Notes under the pieces: generated by a model
What the model was told of the DNA's origin: nothing
The model's database searches: none
The model's input: only the letters and a program-made list of their open reading frames with translations
Assembly (NCBI RefSeq): GCF_019669965.1
Contig: NZ_AP019781.1
Span: forward strand, 2,233,092-2,297,091
Reading direction: 5' to 3'
Source of the DNA: Methanoculleus chikugoensis
GTDB taxonomy: Archaea; Halobacteriota; Methanomicrobia; Methanomicrobiales; Methanoculleaceae
Length of the DNA: 64,000 nucleotides
Shown: positions 60,659 to 64,000 of the stretch, one piece after another
Position numbering within the stretch: position 1 is the stretch's first letter
Layout of the letters: every line of letters begins with the position of its first letter
Translations under genes and position numbers: made by a program

Positions 60659-63280
60659 ATGACCGACGGACCGACCCCGGCGATGCGACAGTATTACTCA
60701 GTGAAGGCCCGGTACCCCGATGCCGTCATCTTCTTCCGGATGGGGGACTTCTTCGAGACCTTCGGCGAGGACGCCGGCGTGGTGGCCCGGGAACTCGACA
60801 TCACCCTGACGGCCCGGGGCAAGGATAAGAACGGCGACCGGATGCCGCTTGCGGGCGTCCCCCATCACGCCGTCGACGGTTACATCGCCCGCCTGGTAGC
60901 GAAGGGCTACAAGGTGGTGATCTGCGACCAGGTGGAGGATCCGAAGACCGCGAAGGGCGTGGTGAAGCGGGAGGTCACGAGAGTGATCACCCCCGGGACG
61001 CTGATCGACTCATCGATGCTCGGCTCAGCCGGCGCACACTACCTGATGGCGGTCGCCCCCGACCGGAAAGATGCCTTCGGCCTCGCGTTCCTGGACGTCT
61101 CTACCGGCGAGTTCTTCGTCTCCTCGGGGAGCGGCGGGCGAGACTACGCCGAGATCGTCTCGGAGGTCGTGAGGCACCGCCCCTCAGAGGCAATAGTTCC
61201 CGAAAGCCTCGCAGACGCGCTTCCCGCCCGGCTCGAAGCCCTCGGGGTGACGGTGAGCCGCTACCGCGACGACGCCTTCGATATTGACGCGGCGTACGAG
61301 CGGCTCTGCGGGCAGTTCGGGACGGCGACGCTCGACGGCTACGGGTGCGCGGGAATGCCGGGCGCGATCGCCGCCGCCGGAGCAGCGCTCCGCTACGCCC
61401 AGGAGACCCAGCAGTCGCCCCTCTCCCACATCTCGGGACTCTCGACGCGGGTTCCGTCGGGGAACATGGCGCTCGACGCGATCACCCTCAGAAACCTGGA
61501 GATCACCGCGGGCATCCGGGGCGAGGGCGACGCAAACACCCTTCTTGCCGCACTCGACGCCACGGAGACATCGATGGGGAGCCGGACGATGCGGTCGTTC
61601 CTGATCGCCCCCCTGCTCGGGAAGGATGCTATCGAGGCGCGGCTCGACGCGGTTGAGTGGTTCTTCGAGCACGCGCTCGAGAGACAGGCGCTTCGCGCGA
61701 CTCTCGGCGACTTCGCCGATATCGAGCGGATAGCAGGGAGGATCGCCTACGGGAACGCCGGGCCGAGGGATCTCGCGACACTCCGGGAGTCGCTCGAAGC
61801 GATCCCGGACGTAAAGGAACTCTTCCCCGCCGATGCCCCGGCCCTGGTCCGCGAGGCCCTCGCCGCGATGAGCGACCACGCTCACGCCGTCGACCTCATC
61901 GGCCGGGCGATCGTCGACGACCCGCCGGCACGCGCGGTGGCCGGCGGGATGATCCGGGAGGGGTTCAATGCCAAGCTCGACGAGTTCCGGCACCTCGCGA
62001 CGACCGGGAAAGACTGGATCGCGGAGTTCCAGCAGCAGGAACGGGAGAGAACCGGGATCAAGTCGCTCAAGGTAGGCTACAACCGGGTCTTTGGGTACTA
62101 CATCGAGGTGACGAGACCGAACCTCTCCCTGGTGCCGCCGGAGTACGAGCGGCGGCAGACGACCGCGAACGGCGAACGCTACACGATACCCGACCTCCGG
62201 GAGAAGGAGGCGATGATCGCGACCGCCGAAGAGCGACTTACTGCCCTCGAAGCGGAGATCTACGCCGAACTCGTCCGGACGCTCACGGCGGAGGTCGCCG
62301 GCCTCCAGGCGACCGCACGGGCGGTGGGGCTCCTCGACGTCTATGCGGCGCTTGCCGAGATCGCCGCCCGCTACGGCTACACCCGCCCGGTGATCGAGGA
62401 GAGCGGCCGGATCGTCATCCGCGACGGCCGCCACCCGGTGGTGGAGCGGCACCTCCCGGTCCCGTTCGTCCCGAACGACACGGAACTCGACTCCGCCGGC
62501 GACCAGATCATGATCATCACCGGGGCGAACATGGCCGGCAAGTCCACCTACATGCGGGCGGTGGCGCTCTGCTGCATCATGGCCCAGATGGGGAGTTTCG
62601 TCCCGGCCCGGCATGCCACCGTCGGGATCGTCGACCGCGTCTTCACCCGGGTCGGGGCGTTCGACGACCTCGCCTCCGGACAGTCCACGTTCATGGTCGA
62701 GATGCTGGAACTTGCAAACATCTTAAACAACGCGACGGCGAGAAGCCTCGTCATCCTCGACGAGATCGGGCGGGGGACGAGCACGCTCGATGGGTGTTCG
62801 ATTGCCCGGGCGGTGGTGGAGTTCCTGCACGGGAAGGCGGTCGCGGGGCCGAGGACGCTCTTTGCGACCCACTTCCACGACCTGGTCGATCTCGAAGGAT
62901 CGCTCAAACGGGTGAAGAACTTCCACTTTGCGGTGAAGGATACCGGAACCGACGTTGTCTTCCTCCGTAAGATCATCCCCGGCGCGACCGACCGGAGCTA
63001 CGGCGTCCACGTCGCACACCTTGCCGGGATCCCGAAGAAGGTGACCGACCGGGCGATGGAACTCCTGAAGGAGGCGTCGACCCGGGAGCTCCCGGCCGGG
63101 GTGCGGGCTCCCCGCTACACCCAGATGCTCCTCGTCGACCCCGGCGAGGGGGTCGTGGAGGAGAACCCGGCGGTCCGAGAACTCAAAACCATGAATCCCA
63201 ATGAGATGACTCCTATCGAGGCGCTGAACACCCTCTGCAGGCTCCAGAGGCTCGCGAACGGGGAGAGGAGTGAGCGATGA
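60659..63280 (+). CDS. mutS: DNA mismatch repair ATPase MutS
   Basis: An 873-aa bacterial-type MutS. The mismatch-reading motif is GDFFETF (F31, E33). The connector, lever and clamp domains follow, and the ATPase has Walker A GANMAGKSTYM (K628), the TRVGAFDDLASGQSTFMVEM signature region and Walker B LVILDEIGRGTST. The ATG follows AAGGAG. Full-length MutS1 with MutL is found in only some archaea, consistent with old transfer from bacteria. The stop overlaps the mutL ATG (ATGA). Confidence 0.97.
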   Translation: MTDGPTPAMRQYYSVKARYPDAVIFFRMGDFFETFGEDAGVVARELDITLTARGKDKNGDRMPLAGVPHHAVDGYIARLVAKGYKVVICDQVEDPKTAKGVVKREVTRVITPGTLIDSSMLGSAGAHYLMAVAPDRKDAFGLAFLDVSTGEFFVSSGSGGRDYAEIVSEVVRHRPSEAIVPESLADALPARLEALGVTVSRYRDDAFDIDAAYERLCGQFGTATLDGYGCAGMPGAIAAAGAALRYAQETQQSPLSHISGLSTRVPSGNMALDAITLRNLEITAGIRGEGDANTLLAALDATETSMGSRTMRSFLIAPLLGKDAIEARLDAVEWFFEHALERQALRATLGDFADIERIAGRIAYGNAGPRDLATLRESLEAIPDVKELFPADAPALVREALAAMSDHAHAVDLIGRAIVDDPPARAVAGGMIREGFNAKLDEFRHLATTGKDWIAEFQQQERERTGIKSLKVGYNRVFGYYIEVTRPNLSLVPPEYERRQTTANGERYTIPDLREKEAMIATAEERLTALEAEIYAELVRTLTAEVAGLQATARAVGLLDVYAALAEIAARYGYTRPVIEESGRIVIRDGRHPVVERHLPVPFVPNDTELDSAGDQIMIITGANMAGKSTYMRAVALCCIMAQMGSFVPARHATVGIVDRVFTRVGAFDDLASGQSTFMVEMLELANILNNATARSLVILDEIGRGTSTLDGCSIARAVVEFLHGKAVAGPRTLFATHFHDLVDLEGSLKRVKNFHFAVKDTGTDVVFLRKIIPGATDRSYGVHVAHLAGIPKKVTDRAMELLKEASTRELPAGVRAPRYTQMLLVDPGEGVVEENPAVRELKTMNPNEMTPIEALNTLCRLQRLANGERSER

Positions 63281-64000
63281 CGAAGATCCGCGTCCTCGAC
63301 CCCGACACCGTGAACCAGATCGCCGCCGGCGAGGTCGTGGAGCGGCCGGCATCGGTGGTGAAGGAACTCCTGGAGAACGCGATCGACGCGGGGTCGACGA
63401 GCATCCTCCTCGACGTCTCCTCGGACATGGCGGGGATCACGAAGATCCGGGTGACCGACAACGGGGAGGGCATGAGCGGGGAGGAGGCGGCCCTCGCGTT
63501 TCACCCCCACGCAACGAGCAAGATCCGGGAGATCGCCGACCTCTCCGCCATCCGCACCCTCGGGTTCCGGGGGGAGGCGCTCGCGAGCATCGCCGCCGTC
63601 GCGGAGGTGACCCTGGTCACCCGTCCACGGGGAGGGGGAGCGCTCGCCGGGACGCGGATCGTCGTCAGGGGCGGCGAGGTTGTGGAGGAAAGCGAGGTGG
63701 GAGCACCGGAGGGGACGACAGTCGCGGTGGAACGCCTTTTCTACAACACCCCCGCCCGTCGGAAGTTCCTCAAAAGCAGGAACACCGAGCTCGCCCACGT
63801 CTACGCGGTCGCAGAAAGTCTCGCCCTTGCCCACGGCGAGGTCGCCTTCCGGGTGGTGCAGAACGGCAAGGAGCGGATGGCGACCCAGCGATCGGGAGGG
63901 GGCTTAACCACCATCGCGGGGCTTTACGGCGCCGAACTCGCCAGGTCGCTCGTCCCGGTCGAGGGAAGGCTCCCGTTCCTCCGTATCGGCGGCTACATCT
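63277..64000 (+). CDS. mutL: DNA mismatch repair protein MutL, N-terminal part
   Basis: The gene runs off the end of the window after 241 codons. The N-terminal GHKL ATPase is intact as far as seen: IAAGEVVERPASVVKELLEN, the AIDAG and TDNGEGM boxes, the ATSKI loop, TLGFRGEALASIA and the FYNTPARRKFL segment. The C-terminal dimerisation and possible endonuclease domain lies outside. It is coupled to mutS by a 4-base overlap. Confidence 0.95.
   Translation, partial: MTKIRVLDPDTVNQIAAGEVVERPASVVKELLENAIDAGSTSILLDVSSDMAGITKIRVTDNGEGMSGEEAALAFHPHATSKIREIADLSAIRTLGFRGEALASIAAVAEVTLVTRPRGGGALAGTRIVVRGGEVVEESEVGAPEGTTVAVERLFYNTPARRKFLKSRNTELAHVYAVAESLALAHGEVAFRVVQNGKERMATQRSGGGLTTIAGLYGAELARSLVPVEGRLPFLRIGGYI

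Noticed and set aside
1-64000. tRNA or rRNA genes
   Set aside because: The intergenic gaps were read on both strands for T-loop (GGTTCGAATCC-like) and anticodon-arm patterns and for rRNA-like stretches; none was found.

Overview
The window is a GC-rich archaeal chromosome segment from a hydrogenotrophic methanogen of the order Methanomicrobiales, most likely Methanoculleus and close to M. marisnigri. The grounds are a typical archaeal gene set (histone, RadA, FEN-1, split GMP synthase, F420H2-oxidase flavoprotein, methanogen-only DUF proteins), archaeal TATA boxes with near-leaderless starts, and a presenilin-type protease whose catalytic aspartates fall at residues 162 and 220, as I recall for the crystallised PSH of M. 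marisnigri JR1. I see no rRNA, tRNA or CRISPR.

Layout. 1-6053: end of a thioesterase gene, then a tight plus-strand run pyrG - GMP synthase PP-ATPase - argD - hisC - AK6-type kinase - archaetidylinositol phosphate synthase. 6170-8733: tspO and a REC-PAS-GAF histidine kinase. 9143-11047: a PKD/kelch surface protein broken by one in-frame TAG. 11459-14922: a minus-strand cluster DUF1894 - DUF1890 - fdhD - cutA - nifU - nifS. 15030-20537: dapL, lysA, an RPA-like OB-fold protein, radA and a HAD phosphatase. 20538-23058: AT-richer, with a Pro/Thr-rich surface protein between copies of a dispersed GCGAAG repeat. 23059-28033: PRC-barrel protein, histone, HTH-CBS regulator, Nog1-like GTPase, presenilin-like protease, small membrane protein and FEN-1. 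28399-38945: DUF2193/DUF2180, aquaporin, TPP enzyme plus rubredoxin, SPFH protein, endonuclease V, F420H2 oxidase, phosphoribulokinase and TrkH.

39148-57500 is the most interesting part. A NifH-like and a NifD-like gene (39997-41842) and a separate NifK-like gene (56337-57500) look like parts of one uncharacterised nitrogenase-like enzyme. Both large proteins keep three P-cluster-type cysteines but are much shorter than nitrogenase subunits. Between them sits a minus-strand defence island (41873-52373): an unrecognised 150-aa protein, a one-TRD HsdS, HsdM, a 31-aa ORF, DinD, a SIR2 protein lacking the usual catalytic histidine, a two-TRD HsdS, HsdR and a YgjP-type metallopeptidase. An IS256-family element lies at its upstream edge. 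54381-60515 holds uspA, a PH-domain membrane protein, a GNAT enzyme, a small Met-rich protein and leuBDC. The window ends with mutS and a truncated mutL.

Regulatory structures include an 11-bp stem-loop in the histone 5' leader, one TATA box serving two divergent genes, small operator-like palindromes at the histidine kinase and nifH-like promoters, and a perfect 28-bp palindrome inside dinD.
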